The notes under the pieces were generated by a model that saw only the letters and a list, made by a program, of their open reading frames with translations, was not told where the DNA came from and searched no databases. A stretch of 64,000 bases of DNA from Pyronema omphalodes (Eukaryota; Ascomycota; Pezizomycetes; Pezizales; Pyronemataceae). Made by a program: the position numbers and the translations under genes. The stretch lies in contig JAJJXM010000033.1 in assembly GCA_024516155.1 (NCBI GenBank), forward strand, positions 186,001 through 250,000, read 5' to 3'. Position 1 is the stretch's first letter. Every line of letters begins with the position of its first letter. Positions 44,096 to 55,478 of this stretch are shown in pieces.

Positions 44096-46179
44096 ATGCC
44101 CACCGCCTTCCCCACCCCCTCCAAAAAACAAACAATCTACGCAACCCTCTATTCCCAAGCCCTAGACCAAGCCAGGTTCCTGCCTCAGAGTGTAAAGTTT
44201 ATTGAGGGGTTTTGTTATCGTCGTTATGCTGCGGGTGCTCCGAACTTATCAGATCCGTCGGGTGAATTGGGTGAGGAGGATGGATTTGAGTATAGAGTTC
44301 AGGAAGGCTGGGTTGATGCGTGGGAGGTTGGCGGGTGGGTTGAGGGTGCGGGTAAGGAGGGGAGGGAGGCGGGGGAGGAGGTGGTAGGTAGGGGTATAGA
44401 TATGGGAAACAGGAAAATGGTGGGCGGGTTTAGGTTTTTGTGAGTACTTTGTTTTTTTATTTTTTTTTTGGTGGATGACTGGCTAGCTGGCTGGCTGGAT
44501 GGATTTATGAATTGATGATTGATGGTTGATGGTTGACTGAATGGGTGTAATTTTCTTTATAACCATGTCAATTCATATCCCAAACATATCATATCGTACT
44601 ATATCATACCAGACCATTCTTTTGCTAATCCAAGTTATTAAAACCTCTAAGAATCACCTCTTCAACAAACCCCACCAAGAGATCACAAGGCTTCGGAAGA
44701 GATATACCATACACAAGAGATACGTTCGAAAAGATCGTGGATCGGTTTAAGTTACCGAAACAGTTTCTGGAGCTAGTTTCGAATTGCAGCAGTGGAGTTT
44801 TTGCACGGGTTAGGGATATCAGTGGTGGTCTTGGTAATTTTTATTTGATTCTTTCCATTAGCCTATTTTTTCTTATTCCACGCAACTAACCCCGTCCCCT
44901 TCCCTCCCTCTTTCTCTACCATTTAGGTTTCATTATACAAAACCCGGACTCAGCCCGTACACAAGCCATGAAACTAACTCTAATTCTGCACCATGACCCT
45001 ACCACAAACCTAACCACAGGTATACTCCACTATTGGGATTGGTACTCGGGACTTTTCGAGATGTTTATAAGCCTGCTTAAATCTGATCCGGAACGTTGTT
45101 TGAATCCTTATTATTTTCCGGTAACGTTTTTGAAGGCGCATCATTTATGGTCGGAGTCTTTTAGGAATCATTTGGGGGATTTGATGTTGAGTTTTGCGGA
45201 TTTGGAGGACTTGGAAGATGTTAGGGGTTGGGGGGATAGGGAGGATTGCTATGGAGAAGGTATGCGTGCATCAAAATGGATATGGTTATGGTTATGGCCA
45301 TGGCTTGGAGCTATGACTATGGTTATGGTTATATATATGCTAACTACATTGCTACAGGAAAATCAGCCGCAAAATCAGAACAAGAGATAAAAAGCATCAT
45401 GAATCAAATCTCAAGATTCATCCATAACCTACCGACAGAAAACAGCCATGCAGTTTTTCAGGGGAATATGTGTGAGATATTATTAAAGGAACTTGAAGGG
45501 AAACATGGACAGGAGGAATTATATGAAGTGTTGGAGTTGTTGAAGTTTCAGATTGCCGGTCATAAAGAAGCTATTGGAAGTTTAAGAACTAGGATTGAGG
45601 CCAGGAATAGTATGGTGAGTTTTGCTTTTTTTTTTGAAATGGTTATTGCTTTTTTGAGGAGCTCTACTCTAGCTTTTTGGTACTCCCATTAGGAGCGATG
45701 GATGCCATAGCTGATATGAATACTATAGTTGTATAATCGAATATCACAATCGGAAAGTAGGTTGAATTATCAAATTGCAAAAGCTGCTAGGATGGATAGT
45801 TATGATATGAGAGCGATTGCGTTATTGACGACATGTTTTTTACCGGGGACTTTTGTCGCTGTTTGTTACCATTTTCATCTTCCTCCTCAATTCTTCCCTC
45901 ATCCTACTCTCTTGAAAAATTGCTAATCTAATAATCGATGATCAATAATGCACACAGACATTCTTCGGAGCGCAACTAGTAAAATTTGATAATATCAACT
46001 CGGCGATGAAGATATACTGGGCGCTTACAATTCCGTTAACGTTTTTGGTTGTGTCTGCATGGCTGTTTTGGAGTTGGATGCATAAACGAAACGATAATGC
46101 TAAAGAGAAAGGTGGTAGAGATACTCGGACATTGAAGCAGATATGGAGAGATACGAAGGACTGGAAGACCGCACTATAA
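44096..46179 (+). CDS. CorA-like (fungal type) membrane protein
   Basis: Six exons join in frame to 489 residues: 44096-44439, 44652-44833, 44927-45259, 45358-45614, 45729-45860 and 45958-46179. The 5' junction is the least certain. After a variable N-terminus come FKLPKQFLELVSNCSSGVFA and GFIIQNPDSARTQAMKLTL. A helical region (RLNYQIAKAARMDSYDMRAI) leads to two C-terminal membrane spans: ALLTTCFLPGTFVATFFGAQ and IYWALTIPLTFLVVSAWLFW. This end is typical of fungal proteins annotated as Mg2+ transporter CorA-like/ZntB-like. The GMN signature of true CorA channels is not present between the spans, so metal transport is doubtful. The fourth intron (before exon 5, about 45615-45728) and the third (45260-45357) are short; the third contains TATGGT repeats. 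Confidence 0.8.
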
Positions 46180-48198
46180 TGGGGATGATATAGCGGTGAG
46201 GATAGTGTGTGTGATTTCGGATACATAAATAGACTCGACAGATATTTAGGAATATTAGAGTTGATAGATATAGAGATGATACCTGGAATGGGGGTTGGAA
46301 TTATACAACAAATTAATTGGATGAGGCAGGATTTATGTTACAATCATCAATTAACACAATTTGGTACTTCGCTTCAGACCTTGGGCTCTTGGGGTCTGGG
46401 GTCACTACATATTTGCTCGTTGGTCAAATCTAGGTATGGTGGGACTCTAGCCCTAAAGCTTTGCCGTGATCACGCCGGCTGTTCCAGAATGCAGAGAAAA
46501 AGCACAGGGATGATGTCAAGTGTTCAGCCCTATGAAGGGGCTTAACCCTTGTAGGTTTAGCTCCCGTTGCTTGCTGCAGACAGAAGCACCCCCGATCTGC
46601 ATCTTAAACGCCGCAACGATTTTGGATATAAATATGATTGCTGGAGGATAATAATGATGGATGAATATATGAAAATGGAAGGAGGGTTTTCATGGAATAT
46701 GGATACTGGAAATCTTTGAGACATTCCCTCAATTGATAGATATTACAGAGGCTGATACAGTACATCCGATAGAACTAGACGGGAGGAAATCGGCGAAATA
46801 ATTGGAGCATATTTTGTGTCTCGCCCATCCTGTTTGGCCTTTTCTACTCATTACATGTGGAAAGAATAAATAATATCGAGAACGCGACGGAGGTGATACA
46901 GAGTTGACGGTGTCATGATTTGTGGGATATGAATGCAGCCCTTGTGAAAACTTGAACACTCAGTACCTTCGTTTAGGTCTCGATTAAAATGATTCTTGCC
47001 TGTTCCCTCATGCTCAAGTCACGCTGGCCGTATCTACGTAGGTCCATTGTCAACCCAGCACATCGACTAATCTTCAATACCGTTTTATACATTCACCGGG
47101 CTGAAATTGAAGGCTTCGGGAGAGACGGTCTGAGAAGTATTTTCAACTTTTTTATTATTGCACTATAGCTACAAAACTTCAACTATCTTAAGGCGTCATT
47201 TAAAAGCGAAAGTAGTTAACAAAACTTTTGCAAGTTCAACCCCAAAAGAACAACACTGGAAATACCCCCTTTAGCCTCTCGGATCGTTCAAATACCCACC
47301 ATTGTATATTACTCCTTTCTTCAATCGGGATATCCGAACTCGCGTGGAAAGTAAGGAAAAACAAAGGTTGAAACATTAAAGCCGAAAGTGCAAAAACGAG
47401 ATCCTGAAACCCCAATTGCATCTTTTTTTTCAGATGATGTAACTTTCAAGACAAAGTAACCTGCTGAAGATGCACTCATCTCAACCGTCATAAAGAGCCT
47501 GACGATGAGACTGCCTTCCTAACGACGAGCAAGGTGCCTTCCAAACGAAAGCCAGAAGAAAAGCATCAAAAACACAACAGCCTTCTCCGGTCCCTGCGTC
47601 ATTGCAGCAGAACTTATAGCCACCGGTGCAATCCCGAGACATGGCTCGGCGCAGCCCAATCCAAATTCTCGACGGGGGCAATCTCTAACTTAACATCCCT
47701 CTTCACCGTAATCGGGTACGCACGATTTCCATCTCTGGGTGGATCTCCAATTACGATTCCAGGACGTGTGGTCATAAAACTATTAAAACTCTCCTGGAAA
47801 CTTTGCTGCCGCTATGCGTTTCAGCCAGTTTCTTCTATTGCAACAATATCACGATCGAGAGCGTCAATCAGTCGGTCCATATGTTGGGTGTCGCGCGACA
47901 GCCGTTTGTTCGCGAATCGTGGTGTTGCCGCCAAGACGTGTGTCTTTTTCAGGACTAGTTTGCTCGTGTTGTGCGTGTGGTGTGGGAACTTGGGCCAAGC
48001 CATAAGGGCTGTGGGACTGCTTTTTCCGCTTTCGGAACTAGCGAGGCCACACACAACGGTTTGAGCAGGGCCACAGTTAGCTTTAGCACAATCGTGTCCG
48101 ACGATTTTGACAATACCCCCAGCGACATTACGGCCCACCCACGCGCCCCATTTGCGTACCGACTTTCCGACCGTTAAAACAAGTCGCCGCCGCCCAAC
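46180..48198. other. Intergenic, upstream of eS6
   Basis: Two kb without a supported gene. From about 47540 GC content rises and long frames appear on both strands (plus 47534-48064; minus ending at 47821). Neither shows a domain, and the minus one runs into the eS6 coding region as a shadow. Part of this probably is eS6 promoter. Confidence 0.35.
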
Positions 48199-49236
48199 AT
48201 GAAGTTGAACATTGTGCGTATTGGCCAAAATACGGAAAAGCTGGATCGGATTGGCTAACATTTGGTGTGCAGGCGTAAGTCCCACAACCTGCCAAAAGTC
48301 TACCCCCGGAATTATCGAAATGTCGAAAGAGGAGGAATGAGGATCTACGAGAAAATGGGAGGATGCGGAATTTCGGCAAAAGATCACGACTACTCGAGAA
48401 CATACGGCTGACGGATCTCTCGACAGATACCCCTCCAACGGCTCCCAGAAGCTCATCGAAATCGACGATGAGCGCCGTGTCCGTGTCTTCATGGACAAGC
48501 GCATGGGACAGGAGGTTCCTGGTGACTCCATCGGAGACGAGTTCAAGGGATACGTCTTCAAGATTACCGGAGGAAACGACAAGCAGGGATTCCCCATGAA
48601 GCAGGGAGTTCTTTTGCCCACCCGTGTCAAGCTCCTTCTCGCCAAGGGACACTCTTGCTACCGTCCCCGTCGCACTGGTGAGCGCAAGAGAAAGTCCGTC
48701 CGTGGATGCATTGTCGGATCCGACCTTGCCGTCCTCTCCCTCGTTGTCGTCAAGCAGGGTGACAACGACATCGCCGGTTTGACCGACGTCTCCCACCCCA
48801 AGCGTCTCGGACCCAAGCGTGCCACCAAGATCCGCCGCTTCTTCGGACTCACCAAGGACGACGATGTACGAATTCTCGAATCTGCAATTTGGAGGGGTTA
48901 GGTGCTGATGAGGTTTTCAGGTCCGCAAGTTCGTCATCCGCCGCGAGGTTCAGCCCAAGGGCGACAAGAAGGCCTACACCAAGGCCCCCAAGATCCAGAG
49001 ACTCGTCACTCCCCAGCGTCTCCAGCACAAGCGTCACAGAATCGCCCTCAAGCGCAGACGCGCAGAGGCTGCCAAGGATGCCGCCGTACGTTTCATCGCT
49101 CGAATTAAATTCAACTCAAATACTGACAATTTGGCAGGCCGAGTACGCCACTCTTCTTGCTTCTCGCGTCCAGGAGGCCAAGGCCCAGCGCTCCGAGCTC
49201 AAGAAGCGCCGTGCTTCCTCCATGCGCAAGGACTAA
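48199..49236 (+). CDS. RPS6: 40S ribosomal protein eS6
   Basis: Exons 48427-48865, 48921-49085 and 49138-49236 join in frame. They encode [74 protein letters not shown] and a C-terminus ending RRASSMRKD. This is the highly conserved eS6 sequence. A first exon ATG-AAG-TTG-AAC-ATT (48199-48213) gives the expected MKLNI, followed by a GTGCGT donor. However, the phase does not join to 48427: the conserved Ser after MKLNI is not formed. With that exon the protein would be about 239 residues, the usual length. The C-terminal RRASS is the S6-kinase target region. eS6 is in the small ribosomal subunit. Introns clustered at the 5' end are usual for ribosomal protein genes. Confidence 0.93.
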
Positions 49237-50041
49237 ATGTCGGTGCGGGGCGTTGTAGGGTAGTAAAAAGGAATAACGATGGATGTAGGCGTTTTTGTTT
49301 GTTACTTTTAACTACATCTCTGGGGCAAATATCTGGGGCATCCTGTGACATAAAAGTACGCGCAAATAAAGGAGCCGTGTCTTTTCTGTTCAGCATACCT
49401 CTGCCGAATCTTTGTACCGGAAGGGAGTTTCAAAAGCAAATTCGGTTTGGTTTGGGTCTTCTGTTTTCTCTGTTTCTTTTCATGTTCGGTAGAGTGGCGT
49501 CGAATTGTATTTTCCTTAAAAGTCCTCGGTTATACAATACACTCTTACTGATCTGCTCACATGGCACATGGAAACATTGGAATAAGACGCAAACCAAATG
49601 GATCCGGGAAATTTACCCCAGATTTACTGAAATTAAGCGACGATTAGTTCCCGTCCGCCTCCCGCATGTACATAAACCCTAGAATCCTGGACTCGGTTTC
49701 GAGGGTTCTTTGGACATTACAAGCGTGCTGCCTACGGCAATCCAAGACATACACTGCCAGCCCTGAACTCGTGCTCTTGCCCATTTGTGATCCTTACCGA
49801 ATTCGTGCACTGCTTGAAGAGAACCCACTTATGCACTGTCCATCTCCAACATCGCCATCGTAGATCTATTTTGACCCCAAATCCTCATTGAATACCAAGC
49901 ACTTACCAAGCCTCTAGCGCGTGTCATCAAACAAAAAACAAAATAAGCATGACTGCAGTTCTACACAGGCGTTGAACCAAGGCAAGCGGGGATATTGGTC
50001 ATCCTACGTAATTAACTTTGTGAACCCCGAAACCTCGTGTA
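49237..50041. other. Intergenic, eS6 3' flank
   Basis: No gene seen. T-rich stretches at 49295-49310 and 49450-49500 could belong to the 3' untranslated region of eS6. Confidence 0.4.
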
Positions 50042-50408
50042 CAGTCGAACCTTTTTATAAGCGTACCAACTATAAGAATAACCTCTTCATAAGAGTGCAT
50101 AGCTGTGGTCCCAACGATTTTTGTATGGGAAATAAGAGTAACCTCGATACTAAAATACTCTTAAGGAAATGCGGAAAATTGTTAGCATACTCTTAAGATA
50201 GAGGTATGGGCGAAGGTGCTGAGCAGGGTATACTCGTGTCAAGGTGGCGCTAATGCACTACCTTGGGGCTGAGGGGCGGTGCACACCACCCCCAGCACGC
50301 CGGGTCTCAAGCGATCACTCGCGCCAAGCCAACCTGTCCCGAAGAGTTTCGTCATTATAAGAGTACACCCCTCTGGTCCCAGCGTACTCTTATAAAGAGG
50401 TTCGACTG
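50042..50408. mobile_element. Pogo/Tc1-mariner type MITE (367 bp)
   Basis: The left end CAGTCGAACCTTTTTATAAG and the right end CTTATAAAGAGGTTCGACTG form an inverted repeat with three or so mismatches, each flanked by TA (50040-50041 and 50409-50410). CAGTCGAACC-type tips and TA duplication are characteristic of pogo/Fot-like elements. Subterminal ATAAGAGTA motifs recur inside both ends. No transposase frame; the centre is GC-rich with GGGGCTGAGGGG and matching C-rich sequence that could fold back. Confidence 0.85.
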
Positions 50409-51113
50409 TACTCCGTGTACCACCTGTAGCAGTGTCTAAACCCCGGAACCCCGGAGGTTCCATATCAAGACCCGGAAAACACCAAAACAATATCAACCTC
50501 CGAGAATTTCAGCTGTTTGAATATTGATTTCCTACCACAGCACGGATATGAACGGAACGTTTTACCGATTTCCTGTATGCATGTCTTTACGAATTCCTGT
50601 AAAGCGACATAAATGTAAAGCAGCATAAATGTTGGTACTGGGTTCCGGTTTCTGGGGTTTAGAGATACTGGGATATATATGTAACGACATCTCGTATTGA
50701 TATGTATGACCTTGTACTAAAGGTCGTATTTGGGAATCTTGAATTGATGGAGCAGACAGAGTCAGTAAGATGGTGTTGGCGTAAAATAGGGTTATTTATA
50801 AGGCGCGGAATAACCACTAGAGAGAGGCGTTGCCGGGTGTTTCTAATCACGGCGGAATATGTACTCGGATTTGGTATATGGATTGTTTTAGATGACTAGA
50901 GTGTGAGAATATGATACAGAAGTAAGATTCTGATATCGGTACAGTCGACTGTATTCCGTTTCCTTGGAGGGTGATTCGCCTCTTGAAAACTACCATGAAT
51001 CAGTCAGTATATAGGAATTTAATAAACTCCTCATGTCCTAGCTAATTTTCAACGTCAACTTCCGCACGATCTAATGATCACTCGAAATCACACCAGTCAA
51101 GCCCAGATTTTAA
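50409..51113. other. Intergenic, no gene seen
   Basis: AT-rich spacer between the MITE and the Cys-rich pseudogene. Nothing recognised. Confidence 0.4.
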
Positions 51114-51408
51114 TGTCTTTCCATTTCCTCAAACTTCCCATATTCGTCGTCCCCTTTACCTCTCCTGTGGCCGCTGCTATCAACGGACCATGTACTGCGA
51201 ATGGTTTTCCAGTTGTCTGTATTTCCACCGCCAACTATGGAAATATCACGAAGCGGTATCTCATCCTGAACCTTTATGCCCAAACGACCCGGTGGATATT
51301 CAATGCTGCACCAAATCTTCATGTTCCGGAAGCTCAGGAATATGTATGTGTCAAAACCAATGTGCGAATAATGATATGAGGGCAGAGGATTTGGGATGTT
51401 TAATCTGA
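51114..51408 (+). pseudogene. Frameshifted remnant of a secreted Cys-rich protein
   Basis: The first frame reads MSFHFLKLPIFVVPFTSPVA (signal peptide), then INGPCTANGFPVVCISTAN. In another frame, about 20 bases later, it continues VSHPEPLCPNDPVDIQCCTK and SSCSGSSGICMCQNQC to a TGA at 51406. Together these match the ascomycete pattern INGPCTANG-x-CxSTxxC-xxGxCPNDPxDIQCCTK. I know this pattern from the N-terminal module of secreted lysozyme-like and related fungal proteins. The expected Cys after STAN is Tyr, and the two halves are in different frames with no intron that would join them (35 nt at most). No catalytic domain follows. I infer an inactive fragment. Confidence 0.6.
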
Positions 51409-53209
51409 GGATAGCCCAAAGCCTTGGAATAGTTGGAAGTTGATGGAGAATAGGGGAGGTGACACGCGAAATCATTGGTACATTTTTCTTTCTTGGGGGA
51501 ATTTTATACAAAAGGAACCAGTTGTGATGGAATAAGGACTTGAATCATTTTTTTTTTCTTGCCGTGAAGAACGAGTGTCGAGTGATGAAATATGACTAAT
51601 TATGAATGGGGCCGCGTCAATGAAAATCGGGTTTCATGGAGAAAACTAGCAAACATTCCCAATCAAGGGTTGAATGAACAAAATATTTTTGTCTTTAAAG
51701 ACGGAGATATACTCTGGCTGAGGCATATCATTAATGCGCCTGGTGGGGTATATCGGTGAGACGGCTCCGCAAAAGGAGGTTGTCTGGGCTTTAGTATTTG
51801 AACACCCGGTTTCAAAGCTTTCAATCTCTTGCAAGCTTCACTGGTAGTTCTACAGAAAAGACCGTGTATTCTATGATGATGAAAAAGTTGTGGTAGCACC
51901 TTGTTAAGGAGGTTTTGGCGACCGTCAATCCCTTTGAAGAGGGTAACATGATGTTTTGGTATCGATGAATCTCGGGTCGGGTTAGTAACTCCACAAAATT
52001 CGAGATTGAACACAATTTTTGATAGACTTTCATTTTCTGGAGCCCATAGCTTCATTAAGAGTTGTTTGGATTGTGCTGATACCCTTCAATTCTAGTTCTG
52101 CAATGTGTAGATGATTGGCACCCCTCTTCCCTGCCGACACCTCCAAGACAACCAACTATCAGCCCATAAACTTAATTTCGCGTCATTTTACGCACATCAT
52201 ACTTCACATAACGCATTCGCAGGTATCAAAGACATATGTACATGCAAACTTATCAGACTTTCGGGCGGAGGAATGTGCGATAAAGGGGTTATATACCGAG
52301 CCTTCACTATGCACCCGTGAAGGAATTACTGACCGAATGCACCTGCCCGTATACCCTAAAGCCTCTCATCATCCAAATTGCACCATTCAATAATATGCAA
52401 TATTTGAGATATCCAGAGAATTTGTTCATTGAGAGATGAAAACTCATTAAAGACAAATTCCTCGCTACATCCTACGCGATTAACGTCTAATTTGGCCGAA
52501 AGGATCGTCTCAAGTACCCGAAAATTGAAGCGAAGTATGAACTAGAAGCGAACATTCCGTGATGTCATTGGAAGAGAATTTCTCCCTTGCATTGTTGCCA
52601 CCGCTATGTACATACATGACTAGAACTGCACCTTTCAACGTGGTGCCTTAAGAACAGCGCATCCATACAATCCGGAAATAGGGACAGAATAACCCTAATT
52701 CCAGATATTTCCTGAGAAAGTGTGAGAATTCAATTGTCTTGTGATATCTAATTTTCAGCGGAATCTTTTAGAAATATTTGGTGGTTCATGGAAGGAAGTT
52801 GTCTTGACATTCGCGGTTGTGTGATAGAACCTTGTACTTCGGGAAATAATCGGGATGCGACCATAGTAATGACGCCCTTAATGGTTCAAGTAAATGCCAT
52901 AAAAATATAATATCGAGCATCAGAAGCTCGTGGAAGAAGTGTGGTTCCTTAGATTTAAGTATACCGAGTGCGATATTGTAATATCAGACACTGACCAATT
53001 TTCGCGCTTCATGGCCAAACGGTTTTTGTTTAGTTCAGTAATTGTATTTGAATAGACCACTAAAGTCAAGTTACACTTTAAAATATTGTAAGCTACATGT
53101 AAAAAATTTATTCAGAGAAATAATACATTAATGTACGTCAGTCATCACCGTGTGAAATCAACCCAATATCATATGCTCTAGCCCGGCTAGTCTCTGCGGA
53201 AAAGATTCT
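51409..53209. other. Intergenic, no confident gene
   Basis: A 130-codon minus frame (51663-52055, starting MKLWAPENESLSKIV) is the longest but shows no domain or signal peptide. A dispersed repeat copy lies at 52765-52815. Otherwise AT-rich spacer. Confidence 0.35.
52765..52815 (+). repeat. Dispersed ~55-bp repeat, copy 3
   Basis: GGTGGTTCATGGAAGGAAGT and TGTCTTGACATTCGCGGTT align with the copies at 3535-3590 and 16347-16405. Confidence 0.45.
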
Positions 53210-55478
53210 TCACTGGCGTGCAACTGAGTCCGGTTGATCAAAACCCGGTTTATCCAATACTGTTGGGCTAGGTGCACTGGATGATCCTAATTCAGCAATC
53301 TCAGTTCTTGGTATCGCATTCGAATCGAGCTGATAAACCGGTCGTTGTGGTGCTCCCCAATTTGATCCTTCTGCAGATTGCTGGTAGGGATAAGGTGAGT
53401 TCATAGCCGAAACAGTACCCTCTGATGGTGATGGGTAATATGCTGAGTTTTGCTGTATAGGTGATGAATATCGCGGCAGGACATCATTGTTATTCACGTT
53501 GTAGTCAACCTTGCCAGAGTTGTATTGGTCTTGCTGCTGCTCAGGGTTCGAAACGGGCTCATGTTCCTTTTTCTGCCGGAAGAAAAGGAACCAGACCAAC
53601 CCAGCGATTATGGCAAGACCTGCTATACCACCTACAACACCACCGGCGATAGCTGCTGTGTTGCTGTTTGAATCGGCATTGGCGGTGGTATTTCCATCAC
53701 AACCGAGAGTTTTTAATTCCGCTGGCTGATTGGGATCACCGCGTTGTGTTGGAGCGAGATAAAAGACGTTGTTTTCGTAATCGGCAGCAAGATACACTTG
53801 ACTTAAGAACGGTTGTCCAAGGAAAGCCATAGCTGGTTCGGCATCCTGATAGCCAGCGTTTCCAACAAGTATTCGAACACGTACTCCTGTTACTGTTAGA
53901 AATGCCTTTTCGATTGGTGAATAGGCGAGAAATTACCATCTGGCTCATTATCCCGTGTTCCTGCCACGTCGTCGATTACCTGTGCTGGCCCCCATAGTTC
54001 CCTATTTGGTATTTTTACTTTAAACCCACCGTCGAGTTCAATCTCCATATCTTCCTTGGGAAAATCTCTCACTCCATTTGTCTTGTTCATATACAGGTAC
54101 TCCCAGTCTTGAGCGAACTGCCGTTTATTATTGTCATTTCCAGGTGCGTATCCGGCAGCTGTCATTGTCTTATTCCAGTTCTTCTGTACTTGAAGTGGCA
54201 TAATATTGGTCCAGTACCCAGGCTCCACACAAGCAAGAAATGGAGCTGTTCCACGGGAGTTAGAAGTGCAAAAAACGAGTTGGAAACCGTCGGTACTAAC
54301 CCTGACCATCCATCATGTTCTTATTCCCCCATTTCATGCTTTTTACCGTTACCTGAAATGGGCATGGCTTGCTCTTATCAGGAAAAACAGGATATTTCGT
54401 CAAATTCACTGCTTTTCGAGCGTCATATCCTCCAAAAACCATTTCTCCGGGTTGGTCTTTTCCGTCCTTGTACTCGCCATAATCTAAACCCCATGATCTT
54501 GATGGTGAAATTCCAGCTGCGACTGCAAGCTTGAGAAATATAGAATTGGTAGCAAGACTAATCAGTATGTTGTAAGCTTTCGGTGAGAAACGTGGTATCA
54601 AAATGCAATTATCACGGGAATATTGCTCACCCCACCATCCCTGAACTGTTACAAAAATGTTAGCGATACTGAAATTGGAAGATCCAGGGCGAAATTCTAT
54701 ATTTTACCTAAACGGAAAGTACCAAAGATTGACAATGGATAGAGGAAAAGCTTTCATAGCTTTGGCGGCCTCCCCAAGGACCACTGTATCCCAACCTCTG
54801 GGAAACTGTGCAATCGGGTCCTTCTCAAGCTTGCCTGATGCCGCTGAAATGATGTTAGATTTCAACTGTAAATAAAACTCCTTAGGTTTGATGACAAACA
54901 TTGATAGCTTTTTCGGTTTAGAAAATCCCAACCATCGTTTGTTGATGTACCGTTGTAATAATCGGTTGTTCTAGTATCGGAAACCCAAGTCGAACTACTA
55001 TTCATATCAAATAATCCTCCTCTCCAGGCAAGACAGCCCGGGAACTCCGCTGCTGATGAATTGCATATTGATTCGGAGGCAGAAATAAATCTACAACAAT
55101 TCATTTAGAAACTACAATCTTCTGTAATAAAAATGTATTGTGTGGATGACTTGAGAACAATTAAACGTACGTTGAGTTAAGTGTAGCAGCAGGGCGAATG
55201 CCGAAAGTTACTAACGGATTGCCTTTGATAAAGTTAGCTGCCAAAGTCAACCAATCCGAGTCAATATATCTTACCTATACCAAACGCTAGGGACTTGTGA
55301 AAAGCGTTTATCGCTTTGGAGCCTCCCATCACCTTGATGATTCCGTATTGCATCGTAAATGGCTTTACACTACCTATAGAGAATTGTTAGCTTCATCCAT
55401 ATCCATTGGATATTCCATACAATCAGCAATCACTAGTACCACTCCCGCCAGCAGAACCAGAAACTCATGATACCGCAT
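53210..55478 (-). CDS. Pepsin-family (A1-like) protein with membrane anchor
   Basis: A multi-exon gene. The 5' exons 55478-55421, 55373-55275 and 55210-55171 join, and the next starts at 55090; several more introns follow to the stop at 53210. A signal peptide (MRYHEFLVLLAGVVLVIADC) leads into VTFGIRPAATLNST, then AWRGGLFDMNSSSTW, resembling the N-terminal lobe of secreted fungal A1-like proteins. The middle has SWGLDYGEYKDGKDQPGEMV with FGGYDARKAVNL, typical of A1 peptidases. The last lobe has VGNAGYQDAEPAMAFLGQPF and LSQVYLAADYENNVFYLAPT. A membrane span follows (GGVVGGIAGLAIIAGLVWFL), then a cytosolic tail with many Tyr/Pro/Gln. The DTG catalytic motifs are not found where expected, so it may be a non-catalytic relative. 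Exon borders in the middle are not all resolved. Confidence 0.7.

Noticed and set aside
47821..48645. 274-codon minus-strand gene overlapping eS6
   Set aside because: Most of it is antisense to eS6 coding sequence. The remaining part (to 47821) has a plausible composition but no domain, start or splice support.
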